A program made the position numbers and the translations under genes. A stretch of 64,000 nt of DNA, from contig NZ_JAUEPM010000001.1 in NCBI RefSeq assembly GCF_030406385.1, positions 1-64,000 on the forward strand, written 5' to 3'. This DNA is from Microbacterium oryzae (lineage in GTDB: Bacteria > Actinomycetota > Actinomycetes > Actinomycetales > Microbacteriaceae). This document shows positions 10,643-19,278 of this stretch, one piece after another. The notes beneath the pieces were generated by a model. That model ran no database searches. It saw only the letters and a program-made list of their open reading frames with translations, and was not told the DNA's origin. Positions within the stretch are counted from its first letter, which is position 1, and each line of letters begins with the position of its first letter.

Positions 10643-10658
10643 GGGGAGAGCGCTCCCC
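10643..10658. promoter_or_regulatory. LacI-type operator, distal copy (inverted)
   Basis: GGGGAGAGCGCTCCCC is the exact reverse complement of the proximal operator. The centres are 115 bases apart, a spacing that would allow looping by a tetrameric or two-dimer repressor. It lies about 171 bases upstream of the first gene. Confidence 0.6.
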
Positions 10659-10660
10659 CT

Positions 10661-11022
10661 CACCCGTCGGCGCCGCGGCGCCGGCACGCAGACGGCCCCA
10701 TGCCAGCGTGTGCGTAAGCGGATCATGCAAGCATGCGGATACGCCCGATGGCGCGGGTGGCGATCGGGCGCGGAGATCCGGAGCATCAGGCTCCGATCGC
10801 GAGCGGGTTCGCGGCGTTCGGGCAGACGCCGGTGAGCAGCATCACCTCGAAGCTGCCATCGATTCGTGACCGAGACGCCCAGACCGGGCTTTGTCCACTA
10901 CTCCTCGCATGCCGCTACCCAAGAACCGGTTACGTTCCCGTTCTTCTTGACGGTTAACGTGGCGGTGCCGGCTCCCCGCGGCGCCGGCGACCTCGGGCCA
11001 AGTGAACCGCAAGGGATGGTCC
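10661..11022. other. Gene-poor stretch between the ABC operon and the toxin-antitoxin remnant
   Basis: No intact gene seen. On the minus strand, at about 10796-10865, a short frame ends GSFEVMLLTGVCPNAANPLA before a stop. It looks like the tail of a lost gene, but the family is not recognisable. Confidence 0.4.
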
Positions 11023-11207
11023 TCATCGGTAGACGCGCTCCTGCATTGCGCGTTCAACTGCCCAGGGCCGCTTGGTGACGCGCGTGCGGTTGGCGAGAGG
11101 CACATCGCACAGCTCGAGAACCGCGCCAGGGAGCTTCTCGCGGGGTCGTCCGAGCGCACGCAACGCAAGACTTGCCAGGAGATCTCGTAGCGCTCCCCAT
11201 CTGTCAC
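11023..11207 (-). pseudogene. Wrecked RelE/ParE-type toxin
   Basis: The ATG at 11207 overlaps the antitoxin stop (ATGA), the usual antitoxin-toxin coupling, and begins MTDGERYEISW as in RelE-type toxins. The frame then breaks. In another frame the expected first helices appear as [20 protein letters not shown], then PLANRTRVTKR, followed by a stop at 11023. The C-terminal sheet with the catalytic Arg and Tyr is gone. The toxin is dead; at least one frameshift and a C-terminal loss are needed. Confidence 0.55.
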
Positions 11208-11479
11208 CGGCGGCTTCGGCGCAGTGTGGCTCGCGCTTCCTCGACGCTCAGCGTGCGACCAGCGGCTATGTCCGACTCCGCCTCGTCGATCTCGCTCGCA
11301 GTGAGGGAATCGCTGAGCCAGGCGACCGTGTCGGTGAGCTGCTGCAGGTCATCGGCCGCGATGAGGACCGCAGCTGCCTCCCCATGACGCGTGATGGTGA
11401 TCGCATCATGTCCGGATGCAACGGCCTCCACCAGCTGGGACAGCTTGTCCTTGGCATCGCTGACGTCCATGGTCCGCAT
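11204..11479 (-). CDS. Phd/YefM family antitoxin (orphan)
   Basis: 91 residues. The N-terminal pattern MRTMDVSDAKDKLSQLVEAV followed by ITITRHGEAAAVLIA is the Phd/YefM fold that dimerises and binds its own promoter. The C-terminal tail (SEIDEAESDIAAGRTLSVEE) is the toxin-neutralising part. It is intact although the overlapping RelE toxin downstream is destroyed. It may persist as a regulator or as protection against related toxins. Confidence 0.85.
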   Translation of the reverse strand: MRTMDVSDAKDKLSQLVEAVASGHDAITITRHGEAAAVLIAADDLQQLTDTVAWLSDSLTASEIDEAESDIAAGRTLSVEEARATLRRSRR

Positions 11480-11563
11480 GAACCGTAGGTTAAGGGCTTG
11501 GCCGAAACCTTGGCTAGATCCAGTCGAGACGCAGCACAGGAAGATCGCGGCATGGCGACCGGA

Positions 11564-11738
11564 TCACGGCGACGCGGCGCAGATCGCTGCAGCCGTCGGG
11601 GCCGCGGCGAGCTCGTCGGTGGTCGCGAAGAGCTCGTCGACCACCCCTCGAGCGGCGTTGAGCGCGGAGAGGTCGTCGAAGGAGAAGGGGCCGGAGTACA
11701 CCTGCGTCAGGTGGGCGATCTTCTGCTGCGGTGCTCAT
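11564..11738 (-). pseudogene. Frameshifted small hypothetical gene
   Basis: An ATG at 11738 has a strong GGAGAAG ribosome site 6 bases upstream. Within a few codons the coding-like frame changes: QQKIAHLTQVYSGPFSFDDL then SALNAARGVVDELFATTDEL, with a stop at 11564. One base added or lost near 11729-11735 joins them into a protein of about 58 residues. Function unknown. Confidence 0.4.
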
Positions 11739-12020
11739 GCTCGTCTTCTCCGGTTGATGGGCACCCGACCGGTCGCCCGTTGCCCGCCGGCACGGCTGTG
11801 CCGGCGCCACCTGATAGCACTGTCCCCTCGTCGCCCCCGCAGCTGCCCGATGCCTTGACTCGCGCGAGTTGGCCCGAGGACCATAGCGTGCGTACCTTCT
11901 GGACCTCGATCACGGCCATCACGCCATTGCCATGCAGGTCCCGTCATCGCAACCCTCTCCCCCGCCATAGGCGCCGGTCGGTAGACCTGGAGACCCAGAC
12001 CGAATCGAACGAGGAGCATC

Positions 12021-12248
12021 ATGCCCACTGGAGACGTCGAGACCTATCACCGCGACGGCGCGTGGCACAACCGCATCGAGGGCACCGGCGTCACCGTGCC
12101 CGAGACGTACCCGACCAAGCACGAGGCGGTCGAGGCGGGACGGGAGATGGCGCGCCAGCGGAAGACCGAGCACATCATCCGCAACGAGAACGGCCAGATC
12201 GGCGAGCGGAACTCTTACGGCAACGACCCGCGCGGCGTGAAGGGCTGA
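12021..12248 (+). CDS. DUF2188 domain protein
   Basis: 75 residues, nearly all one DUF2188 domain: HRDGAWHNRIEGT, KHEAVEAGREMARQRKTEHI, then NGQIGERNSYGNDPRGVKG. Members are small, charged and common in actinobacteria; their role is unknown. The start ATG 12021 has a GAGGAGC ribosome site. A decayed second copy of the C-terminal half lies at 23402-23518. Confidence 0.85.
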   Translation: MPTGDVETYHRDGAWHNRIEGTGVTVPETYPTKHEAVEAGREMARQRKTEHIIRNENGQIGERNSYGNDPRGVKG

Positions 12249-12413
12249 GGGTGCGCGCATGATCATGCCGGCCGGGCTGAGGCCGCCGCTTGTGGTGGCG
12301 CTCGCCCGGCCGGTGGACTCGATCCCGGGCGCAGACGCTCTGCCGGGAGGGACTCTCTACGAGCCGAAGTCGGACGGCTTCCTTCACTGAACCCGGGAAG
12401 GCCCGGTTGGACG

Positions 12414-13313
12414 TCAAGTGTGCGGCTCCGGGCGGAAGATCTCTTCCCAGGTGGTACCGAAGTCACGTGTCGTGACCACGCCACGTTGGTCGACGAGGGC
12501 GATCTCGTCGCCCGGCGTGACGGTGAGGGCCTGGGCGGCACCTTCGTACTCGCCTCCGGTGGCCCACTCGCCGCTGGGGAGCTGGTAGACGAGTGTGTTG
12601 TCGAAGCTGGTGCCGACCAGTAGCCCCAGGCTGTTCGTCGCGATCAGAACCATCCGCGGCGCAGTCTCGTCGAGCTCGAACGTCGCACCCGCGTCACGGC
12701 TGACATAGAGCCCTTCGGGAGTGGTCGCGTAGACGGTGTCGGAATCGTCGGGGTCGGCGAGCATGTCGCGTGCGTCGACGCCGACTCCGTCGTTCCAGGT
12801 GCGCCCGCCGTCGTCGGAGCGGTAGACGATGCCGAAGTTGTTCGCGTAGATGCGATTCGGATCGGATTCGCTGATGGCGAGGTCGTGAAAGTCGGCCTCA
12901 CCGGTGAATGCGACGTTCGTCCAGGTGCCGGCGTTGTCGTCGGAGCGGATGAGGCCGAGATTCTGGCCGGCGAAGTGGTCGGGGCTGTTCGGCCCGGGGT
13001 GTCCGGAGGCATAGAGCTGACCGTCGACGGCGGTGAACCCCATGGCGTCGAAGTCGTTGCCGGCGACCGGTCCGCTGAGCTCCGCCGAGCGGGTGAGGGC
13101 GTCGAGTTGGTAGATGCCGCCGTGGCTGGCGATGAGCAGACCGCCCGTCTCGGGGTCGGAGGCGAGCCCGTGGATGTGCTCGAGGGCCACCTTGGTGTCG
13201 TGGTCGGGGTCCTCGGCTCGGATCAGAGCGCAGCCGGTGAAGAGGGGCGCAGTCAGGGCAAGGGCGGCGAAGGCGGCCAGGCGCCGTCGGGGAATGGCGG
13301 GGGTGAAAGGCAT
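12414..13313 (-). CDS. F510_1955-type BNR/sialidase-like beta-propeller lipoprotein
   Basis: 299 residues. The signal peptide has lipobox LFTGC. Then follow repeated propeller blades with Asp-box-like motifs: IRSDDNAGTWTN, YRSDDGGRTWND, YVSRDAGATFEL and TTRDFGTTWEE. The family is named as a glycosyl hydrolase, but no catalytic role is proven and it tends to occur with copper genes. Here it is the last gene downstream of csoR-copZ-copB-DUF6153-DUF305. It is likely an exported metal-stress protein; the function is inferred from context. Confidence 0.7.
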   Translation of the reverse strand: MPFTPAIPRRRLAAFAALALTAPLFTGCALIRAEDPDHDTKVALEHIHGLASDPETGGLLIASHGGIYQLDALTRSAELSGPVAGNDFDAMGFTAVDGQLYASGHPGPNSPDHFAGQNLGLIRSDDNAGTWTNVAFTGEADFHDLAISESDPNRIYANNFGIVYRSDDGGRTWNDGVGVDARDMLADPDDSDTVYATTPEGLYVSRDAGATFELDETAPRMVLIATNSLGLLVGTSFDNTLVYQLPSGEWATGGEYEGAAQALTVTPGDEIALVDQRGVVTTRDFGTTWEEIFRPEPHT

Positions 13314-13391
13314 GGGAGATCTCCGGGATGGTTTGGGCAGGGCGGAGCCGGTGACCCACCCGGACGGGGTGGCCACCGGCGTGGCGGGTGC

Positions 13392-14000
13392 TCACAGCTG
13401 GGCGAGCAGCTCCTGCATCTCGGTGATCTCGGCGGTCTGGTCCTCGACGATCTTCTGCGCGAGGGCGACGGCGTCGGGGTTCTGGCCGTTGTCGATCTGG
13501 GCCTGAGCCATGTCGATCGCGCCCTGGTGGTGCATGATCATCTGCTCCAGGAACAGGCTCGATGCGGTTTCGCCGTCGGCTTCCTCGAGGGCGGCCATCT
13601 CCTCTTCGGACATCATGCCGCCGCCGTGGTCCATCCCACCCATGTCGGTGTCCTGGCCCCAGTCTTCGAGCCACTGGTTCATGGTCTCGATCTCCGGGCC
13701 CTGAGCGGCGTTGATGCGCTCGGCAAGCGCGACGACGTCCGGGTGAACCCCGTCCTTGGCCAGCAGAGTGTCGGACATCTCTATGGCCTGCTGGTGGTGC
13801 ATGACCATCTCCATCGCGAACGTCACGTCCGCGTCGTTGAACACCGCGCCACTGGCCTCAGCGGAGGCGCTGGGCGAGCTGCTGGTGCCGTTGCCGTGGT
13901 CCATGCCTTCCATATCGGAGCCACCGGTGTCGCTGCAACCGGTCAGGACGAGCGCGGTCGCGAGGATGCCGACGTGGAATGCAATCGTGCGGATCTTCAT
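13392..14000 (-). CDS. DUF305 lipoprotein with Met/His-rich segments
   Basis: 202 residues. Lipobox LVLTGC near residue 20, then an M/D/H-rich linker (SDMEGMDHGNG). Two ferritin-like helical halves carry MEMVMHHQQAIEMSD and LFLEQMIMHHQGAIDMA, the duplicated MHHxxAI signature of DUF305. A second Met/His run (DMGGMDHGGGMM) lies between them. DUF305 proteins accompany copper systems and probably bind copper outside the membrane; no enzyme activity is established. Confidence 0.85.
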   Translation of the reverse strand: MKIRTIAFHVGILATALVLTGCSDTGGSDMEGMDHGNGTSSSPSASAEASGAVFNDADVTFAMEMVMHHQQAIEMSDTLLAKDGVHPDVVALAERINAAQGPEIETMNQWLEDWGQDTDMGGMDHGGGMMSEEEMAALEEADGETASSLFLEQMIMHHQGAIDMAQAQIDNGQNPDAVALAQKIVEDQTAEITEMQELLAQL

Positions 14001-14069
14001 GAGGGTCTGTCTCCTAAGTCGTTGTTGAGGGGCGTGCCGAAGCACGGGATCTGCGACAGCAGATGACCC

Positions 14070-14531
14070 TCAGGTGCGACTGATGGAGAGGACGTTCAGA
14101 TCGGGAGGAACCGGCGGCGCCTCCGTGAGCGTCGCCGTGGCATGTGGCGGCGCCTGAGCGCGCGCAATGGTGACGACCCGGCCGGGGCGAATGGCGAGGA
14201 CGATGCTGACGGCGAGCAGGGCGAGCACGCACGCCATGAACGCCATCGCGTCCATGCCGCCCCCGCAGTCGCCCTCAGCGCAGGGATCCGCCGCGGAATG
14301 ATCACCGGCTGTAGCCGCGTCCGGGCTCGCGACGTCAACCATCGCGGGCTCACCGCCATGGTGCCTGCTCTCGCTGATCACCACGGGAGCGTGGTGGGTG
14401 CTGCCGCTGCTGAGCACGTGCATGCCGACTAGGCCAATCAGCACCCCGATGACGGCCGCGGCGGTGAGTAGGAAGGTGCGCGCCAGTGTGGCGCTCGGAC
14501 GCATCGCCTGGCGCAGCGTCATCACGCTCAT
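14070..14531 (-). CDS. DUF6153-like membrane protein of the copper operon
   Basis: 153 residues. Membrane helices are seen at about 17-40 (TFLLTAAAVIGVLIGLVG) and about 93-115 (MAFMACVLALLAVSIVLAI). Between them is a His-containing loop (HHAPVVISESRHHGG) and a DPCAEGDCGGGMDAM patch that could hold metal. Start ATG 14531 has GGGAGGTG 6 bases upstream. Small proteins of this shape recur beside copper ATPases. Role unknown. Confidence 0.6.
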   Translation of the reverse strand: MSVMTLRQAMRPSATLARTFLLTAAAVIGVLIGLVGMHVLSSGSTHHAPVVISESRHHGGEPAMVDVASPDAATAGDHSAADPCAEGDCGGGMDAMAFMACVLALLAVSIVLAIRPGRVVTIARAQAPPHATATLTEAPPVPPDLNVLSISRT

Positions 14532-14574
14532 CAGCGCACCTCCCTTCCCGCTCACAATCTACGAAACCCGCCTG

Positions 14575-16812
14575 TCAGGCACCACGCAAGACCGCTGCAG
14601 CGGTGATCTCGGGGCGCATGTCCAGCCGGCGCAACAGCTGCGCGTTCAGCGCGACGACGATCGTCGACAGCGACATCAGGATCGCCCCGACCGACATCGG
14701 GAGCACGAACCCGAACGGGGCGAGCACCCCGGCGGCGAGCGGGACGGCGATCAGGTTGTAACCGGCAGCCCACCACAGGTTCTGCTTCATCTTCCGGTAG
14801 CTTGCCCGCGACAGCTCCATCACCGACAGCACCGATCGCGGGTCGTCGCTGGCGAGGATGACACCGGCGGAGGCGATCGCGACGTCGGTGCCCGCACCGA
14901 TCGCTATACCCACGTCGGCCTGGGCGAGGGCGGGAGCGTCGTTGACGCCGTCGCCGACCATCACGACCTTGCGGCCCTCCTCCTGCAGCTGCTTGACCTT
15001 GGAGGCCTTGTCCTCGGGACGCACGCCGGCGAAGAACCGGTCGATGCCAAGCTCCTCGGCCACGGAGGCGGCGACCGCTTCCGCATCGCCGGTGATCATC
15101 ACGACCTGGACGCCGCGGACGTGGAGCGCCTCGATCGCCTCCCGGGACTCGCTGCGGATCTCATCGGCCAAGCGAAGCGCCCCGGCGACCTGACCGTCGA
15201 TCAGGATGTGCAGGATGATCGCCCCCTCGCGGCGCCACTCGTCCGCGACGGGCAACTCGGCGGATCCCTCCTGCTCGAGCAGGTAGGGGCCGCCGACCTG
15301 TACCAGGTGCCCGTCGACGGTGGCGCGCACGCCGACCGCCGGTGAGGACTCGAACCCGGAGGATCCCGGCACCGCCAGTCGCTTCTCGCTCGCGCCGTTC
15401 ACGATCGCGCGTGCCAGGGGGTGCTCAGAGTCCGCCTCGGCCGCCGCAGCGAGGGCGAGCAGCCGATCGGCGTCGATCCCGCCGGCGGGGTGCACCGCGG
15501 TGACCGCCGGAGCGCCCTTCGTCAGGGTGCCGGTCTTGTCGAACAGGACCGTGTCGATGGTGCGCATACTCTCCAGCGCCAACCGGTCCTTGATGAGCAC
15601 TCCGCCGCGCGCGGCCCGCTCGGTGGCGATGGACACCACCAGCGGGATCGCCAGGCCCAGAGCGTGGGGGCAGGCGATCACGAGGACGGTGATGGTGCGG
15701 ACCACGGCCTGATCTGGGAGGCCCAGCAGCGTCCATACCAGCGCGGTGATGACGCCTGCGATCAGGGCGAACCAGAACAGCAGCGCCGCGGCGCGGTCAG
15801 CGATTCGCTGCGCGCGGGACGAGGAGTTCTGCGCTTCGGCAACCAGCCGCTGGATGCCGGCGAGGGTGGTGTTCTCTCCGATCGCGGTGATCTCCACGCG
15901 CAGGCCCGAATCGGTCGCGACGGTGCCGGCGACGACCTGGTCGCCCTCGGAGCGGCGGACCGGGCGGGATTCGCCGGTGATCATGGCCTCGTCCATGCTC
16001 GCGGAGCCCTGCACGACCCGCCCGTCTGCGGGCACGCGGCCGCCCGGGCGGACCACCACGACGTCCCCGACACGCAGGTCGGCGGGGGCGACGGTGACGG
16101 TGGTGTCGCCCTCGATGCGCTCGGCCTCGTCCGGCAGCAGCGCGGCGAGGGAGTCCAGCGCGGACGTCGTCTGGGCAAGGGAGCGCATCTCGATCCAGTG
16201 CCCCAGCAGCATGATGACGATCAGCAGCGCGAGCTCCCACCAGAAGTCGAGCTCATGGTGCAGGACGCCCAGGCTCGCGCCCCACGAAGCCAGGAACGCG
16301 ACCGTGATGGCCAGACCGATCAGCAGCATCATCCCGGGCTTGCGGGTGCCCAGCTCGCTGACCGCGCCGGTGAGGAAGGGCGCACCGCCCCACACGTACA
16401 TCACCGTGCCGAGCACGGGTGAGATCCAGCTCACCCATGCGGCGTCGGGCAGCGCGTACCCGAGCAGCATGGCGAACATGCTCGAGAACGCCACCACCGG
16501 CACGGCGAGGGCGAGCATGATCCAGAACAGGCGGCGGAACTGCCCCACGTGATCACCGTGACCGGCATGCCCGCCATGGCCGACGTGCCCGCCATGACCA
16601 GCGTGCGCGGCTTGACCGCGATGCGCGCCGTGATTGTGCTCCGCTTGATCGTGACCGCTGTGGTCCTGGCTGCCGTGCGCTGCCGGTTCGGTCGCGACGG
16701 CTTCGCGCATACCCTCGGCGGTTGCCTCGGGATCCGTGTGCTCCGTGGTGCTGTCGTGTCCGGCGCGGTTGTGGCCGGTGTGCCCGTGCATGGTGTGATC
16801 GTGCTGGCTCAT
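14575..16812 (-). CDS. copB: Copper-type P1B ATPase (CopB-like, CPH motif)
   Basis: 745 residues. The first 85 are extremely His-rich (HTMHGHTGHNRAGH and HAGHGGHVGHGGHAGHGDH), a metal-binding tail in place of an HMA domain. Then come the P-type core elements: actuator TGES, the membrane motif CPHALGLAIPLV, phosphorylation site DKTGTLTKG, the EHP motif in DSEHPLARAI, and the hinge GDGVNDAPAL. CPH instead of CPC marks the P1B-3 (CopB) subgroup that exports copper or silver. An AGGAGG site precedes ATG 16812. It works with CopZ upstream. Confidence 0.93.
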   Translation of the reverse strand: MSQHDHTMHGHTGHNRAGHDSTTEHTDPEATAEGMREAVATEPAAHGSQDHSGHDQAEHNHGAHRGQAAHAGHGGHVGHGGHAGHGDHVGQFRRLFWIMLALAVPVVAFSSMFAMLLGYALPDAAWVSWISPVLGTVMYVWGGAPFLTGAVSELGTRKPGMMLLIGLAITVAFLASWGASLGVLHHELDFWWELALLIVIMLLGHWIEMRSLAQTTSALDSLAALLPDEAERIEGDTTVTVAPADLRVGDVVVVRPGGRVPADGRVVQGSASMDEAMITGESRPVRRSEGDQVVAGTVATDSGLRVEITAIGENTTLAGIQRLVAEAQNSSSRAQRIADRAAALLFWFALIAGVITALVWTLLGLPDQAVVRTITVLVIACPHALGLAIPLVVSIATERAARGGVLIKDRLALESMRTIDTVLFDKTGTLTKGAPAVTAVHPAGGIDADRLLALAAAAEADSEHPLARAIVNGASEKRLAVPGSSGFESSPAVGVRATVDGHLVQVGGPYLLEQEGSAELPVADEWRREGAIILHILIDGQVAGALRLADEIRSESREAIEALHVRGVQVVMITGDAEAVAASVAEELGIDRFFAGVRPEDKASKVKQLQEEGRKVVMVGDGVNDAPALAQADVGIAIGAGTDVAIASAGVILASDDPRSVLSVMELSRASYRKMKQNLWWAAGYNLIAVPLAAGVLAPFGFVLPMSVGAILMSLSTIVVALNAQLLRRLDMRPEITAAAVLRGA

Positions 16813-16882
16813 CGGAGCCTCCTCTGCGAGTTGCCGCCGCTGGAAGGCCGGGAGGGCAGGAGTGGGTGGATGCTCGGCCGTG

Positions 16883-17206
16883 TCAGGCGTCGCTGACGGT
16901 GTAGCCGGCCTCAGCGACGGCGACGCGCAGCGCATCGGCGTCGACGGGAGCGGAGCTTCGGACCGTGACGGTCGAGGTGCCGCCCGCGGTGAGCGCGACC
17001 GACACGTCGTCCACGCCGGGAACCGCGGACAGCTCTTCGGTGACGCTGGCAATGCAGTGCGCGCACGTCATCCCCTCCACCAGCAGCGTGGCCGACAGTC
17101 CCGCTTCCACGGGCAGCTGTTGCGTCGTCGAGGCGCTCGGGGCGGCGCAGCAGGCGCATCCGACGCCGGCGTCCTTGAGACCCAGCTCGACTCGTTCGAT
17201 CGTCAT
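16883..17206 (-). CDS. copZ: Heavy-metal-associated (HMA) copper chaperone, CopZ-like
   Basis: 107 residues. The HMA fold covers about residues 38-105 with the metal site MTCAHC. The N-terminal 30 residues add a second Cys cluster (GVGCACCA), which is unusual for a simple CopZ and could be a further copper site. Start ATG 17206 with GGAAGGAC upstream. It lies between csoR and the ATPase and probably delivers Cu(I) to the pump or regulator. Confidence 0.85.
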   Translation of the reverse strand: MTIERVELGLKDAGVGCACCAAPSASTTQQLPVEAGLSATLLVEGMTCAHCIASVTEELSAVPGVDDVSVALTAGGTSTVTVRSSAPVDADALRVAVAEAGYTVSDA

Positions 17207-17231
17207 GATGATGTCCTTCCGGTGACGTGGT

Positions 17232-17513
17232 TCACGAGCGCACCAGGCGCGCGATGGCGGCGTTGGCTTCGCGGATCTTCTCCTCCGCGACCGGCCCGCC
17301 CTGCGCGGTCGCCTCGGCCACGCAGTGGCTGAGGTGGTCGCCGAGCAGCGACAGTGCCACCGCTTCGAGGGCCTTCGTCGCTGCGGAGACCTGCGTGAGG
17401 ATGTCGATGCAGTAGTCGTCGTTCTCGACCATCCGCGCGATCCCCGCGACCTGTCCCTCCGCGCGGCGCAGCCTCTTCAGCAGCGCTTCCTTGTTGTCCG
17501 CGTACCCGTGCAC
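17232..17513 (-). CDS. csoR: CsoR-type copper-sensing repressor
   Basis: 93 residues if started at GTG 17513 (MHGYADNKEALLKRL), the usual family start. An ATG at 17528 is open but sits inside the operator. The core LRRAEGQVAGIARMVENDDY, then CIDILTQVSA and HLSHC supplies the Cys-His-Cys copper triad (Cys, HxxxC). Cu(I) binding releases DNA. It heads the minus-strand copper operon. Confidence 0.9.
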   Translation of the reverse strand: MHGYADNKEALLKRLRRAEGQVAGIARMVENDDYCIDILTQVSAATKALEAVALSLLGDHLSHCVAEATAQGGPVAEEKIREANAAIARLVRS

Positions 17514-17525
17514 GCGCCAATGATA

Positions 17526-17544
17526 CATACCCCCACGGGGTATG
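17526..17544. promoter_or_regulatory. CsoR operator
   Basis: CATACCCCCACGGGGTATG is a near-perfect inverted repeat (8 of 9 pairs) of the TACCCC...GGGGTA type bound by CsoR. It lies between csoR (minus) and the Csp-like gene (plus), so it can control both operons. Confidence 0.8.
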
Positions 17545-17626
17545 CAACCCGGTGGGGGAATCTGTGCCGAGGCCCTACCGTGCCGAGGGTCGGGGAAGCG
17601 CCCCGATCGAGGAGAAGGAGGACGAT

Positions 17627-18031
17627 ATGACTGTTGCAGAGCAGATGCTGACCACTCACCCCCGGGCGGGCGCCGGCGCCGACACCGCGGCCTTGGTGCG
17701 CTGTATCGAGGCGTGCGTGGAGTGCGCCCAGGCGTGCACCGCGTGCGCAGATGCCTGCCTGAGCGAAGAGATGGTGGCTGACCTGACCGCGTGCATCCGC
17801 AAGAACCTCGACTGCGCCGACGTCTACGCGACGACCGCCGCGGTCCTGTCGCGCCAGACCGGCTCGAACACCGACGTCCTGCGCGCCCAGCTCGAGGCAT
17901 GCCGCGCGGCCTGTGCGTCGTGCGCGGCCGAGTGCGAGACGCACGCCCAGATGCACGAGCACTGCCGGGTGTGCGCCGAGGCCTGCCGCCGCTGCGAGCA
18001 GGCGTGCGCGGAGCTGTTGGGGGCACTGTGA
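17627..18031 (+). CDS. Four-helix-bundle copper storage protein (Csp-like)
   Basis: 134 residues with about 20 Cys placed along helices: CIEACVECAQACTACADAC, CIRKNLDCADV, CRAACASCAAECETHA, and CRVCAEACRRCEQAC. This is the pattern of Csp1/Csp3, four-helix bundles that hold many Cu(I) ions in the core. No signal peptide is visible, so it is the cytosolic Csp3 type. ATG 17627 has a GGAGAAGGAGG site. It faces the CsoR operator, so copper probably induces it. Confidence 0.88.
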   Translation: MTVAEQMLTTHPRAGAGADTAALVRCIEACVECAQACTACADACLSEEMVADLTACIRKNLDCADVYATTAAVLSRQTGSNTDVLRAQLEACRAACASCAAECETHAQMHEHCRVCAEACRRCEQACAELLGAL

Positions 18032-18549
18032 GCCAGGCCGGGCACCACTCCGAGCACGAGGGCATGCCGCACTCGAAGCAGGGCGGGATGCAGCACGGGG
18101 GGATGGCGAGCTACGGCAAGCTCGCCATCTCCCTCGCACTCAGCTTCATCGTGATGTACCTGCTCACCTTCGCGATGATCAACGTCTTCGCCGACTTCCT
18201 GCCCAACATCAGCAACCTCTACATGGCGCTGATGATGGTGTTCCCGATGGGGATCATCATGATCGCCGTGATGTGGAAGATGTTCCCCAACAAGCCACTC
18301 AACATCGGACTGCTCGTCGGCTTCGCCGCGCTGTTCGTGGTGGCGTTCCTCATGGGCCGAGCAGAAGCATTCGTCGGGGATGACCAGTTCCTGCGGTCGA
18401 TGATCCCGCACCACTCCCGCGCGATCCTCGTCTGCGAGCAGTCCAACATCACCGACTCCGAGATCGTCACGCTGTGTGAGCAGATCGTTCAGTCCCAGCA
18501 GGAGGAGATCGACCAGATGAAGGACATCCTCGAGCGGCTCAACGATTAG
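18028..18549 (+). CDS. Membrane-anchored DUF305 protein
   Basis: 173 residues. A Met/His-rich N-terminus (GMPHSKQGGMQHGGM) is followed by three membrane helices (LAISLALSFIVMYLLTFAMI, LMMVFPMGIIMIAVMW, IGLLVGFAALFVVAFLMG). A single C-terminal DUF305 unit follows with FLRSMIPHHSRAILVCEQS. GTG 18028 overlaps the Csp stop (GTGA), so the pair is coupled. It probably handles copper at the membrane. Differs from the secreted two-unit DUF305 at 13392. Confidence 0.8.
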   Translation: MSQAGHHSEHEGMPHSKQGGMQHGGMASYGKLAISLALSFIVMYLLTFAMINVFADFLPNISNLYMALMMVFPMGIIMIAVMWKMFPNKPLNIGLLVGFAALFVVAFLMGRAEAFVGDDQFLRSMIPHHSRAILVCEQSNITDSEIVTLCEQIVQSQQEEIDQMKDILERLND

Positions 18550-18670
18550 GGGTGGTGTTAAGCACCTCCGTGAGGCGAAAATCGACCGGCTTCTCGAGCT
18601 GCTCGTACGTGCATGTCGTCGGGTCTCGGTCCGGAGCCATCTCGACCGAGCGAGGTACCTGGGGTTTGAG

Positions 18671-19250
18671 TCAAATCGCACGCTCGGCGACTATGCGGAC
18701 GATCACGAGCGGATCTTTCACGCGCTGCGGGATGGACGCACCGAGGACGCCCATGCTGAGCTCTGCACGCACCTTCGTCAGATCCTTCACGACGTCCCAC
18801 GCATCCGGGTTCAGAAGCCCGAGATCTTCGGATGACCTTGTGACCCGGACTCCTTCTGCAGCAGCTCACGTCGGCGCTCAAGTCGCCTCTGCTCGAATTC
18901 GTTGCCGAATAACGCGTTCAGCTCGCGGTCGCCCCCAGCCACGAGTTGTGGCGGTAGCTGATGAACGTATAGTCCCTCGCGCGCCTCACCGAGGCGCTGA
19001 ACGTCAACGCCGAGGAGCGCCTCTCGGGCGGGCGATTCAGGCTTCCTCGATCTCATTCGCGGTGCGAGCCAGAGCCCGCACTCGCTCGGCCGCTCCGCAG
19101 AACCGCCAGAGCTCGATGGAGTTAGCAGCGGAGAAGAGCATTGTCCCGCCCGCGAAGACTCGTCGTGTGAGCTCACTCAGGCGCGACGTGGTGTTCTCTG
19201 AGCGTGGACCGGCGTAGTACGCAGATTTCCGCGTGCGACTCGTCGACCTC
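18671..19250 (-). pseudogene. Decayed unknown gene, several frameshifts
   Basis: No intact gene lies here, but three coding-like pieces follow one another on the minus strand in different frames. They are RLSELTRRVFAGGTMLFSAA with ALARTANEIEEA (about 19190-19037), VDVQRLGEAREGLYVHQLPP with NALFGNEFEQRRLE (about 19020-18840), and LGLLNPDAWDVVKDLTKVRA with SIPQRVKDPLVIVRIVAERA (about 18825-18671). Together they would make about 180 residues. Family not recognised. Confidence 0.45.
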
Positions 19251-19278
19251 GCGCATCGATGGTGGGTCGAAAGTCTCG

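Noticed and set aside
10842-11207. A 121-codon minus-strand gene as an intact toxin
   Set aside because: Only the first 11 codons resemble RelE; the similarity continues in another frame, so the long frame is not the real product.
14398-16552. Several long plus-strand frames over the copper ATPase
   Set aside because: They are antisense shadows of a P-type ATPase with complete motifs on the minus strand.
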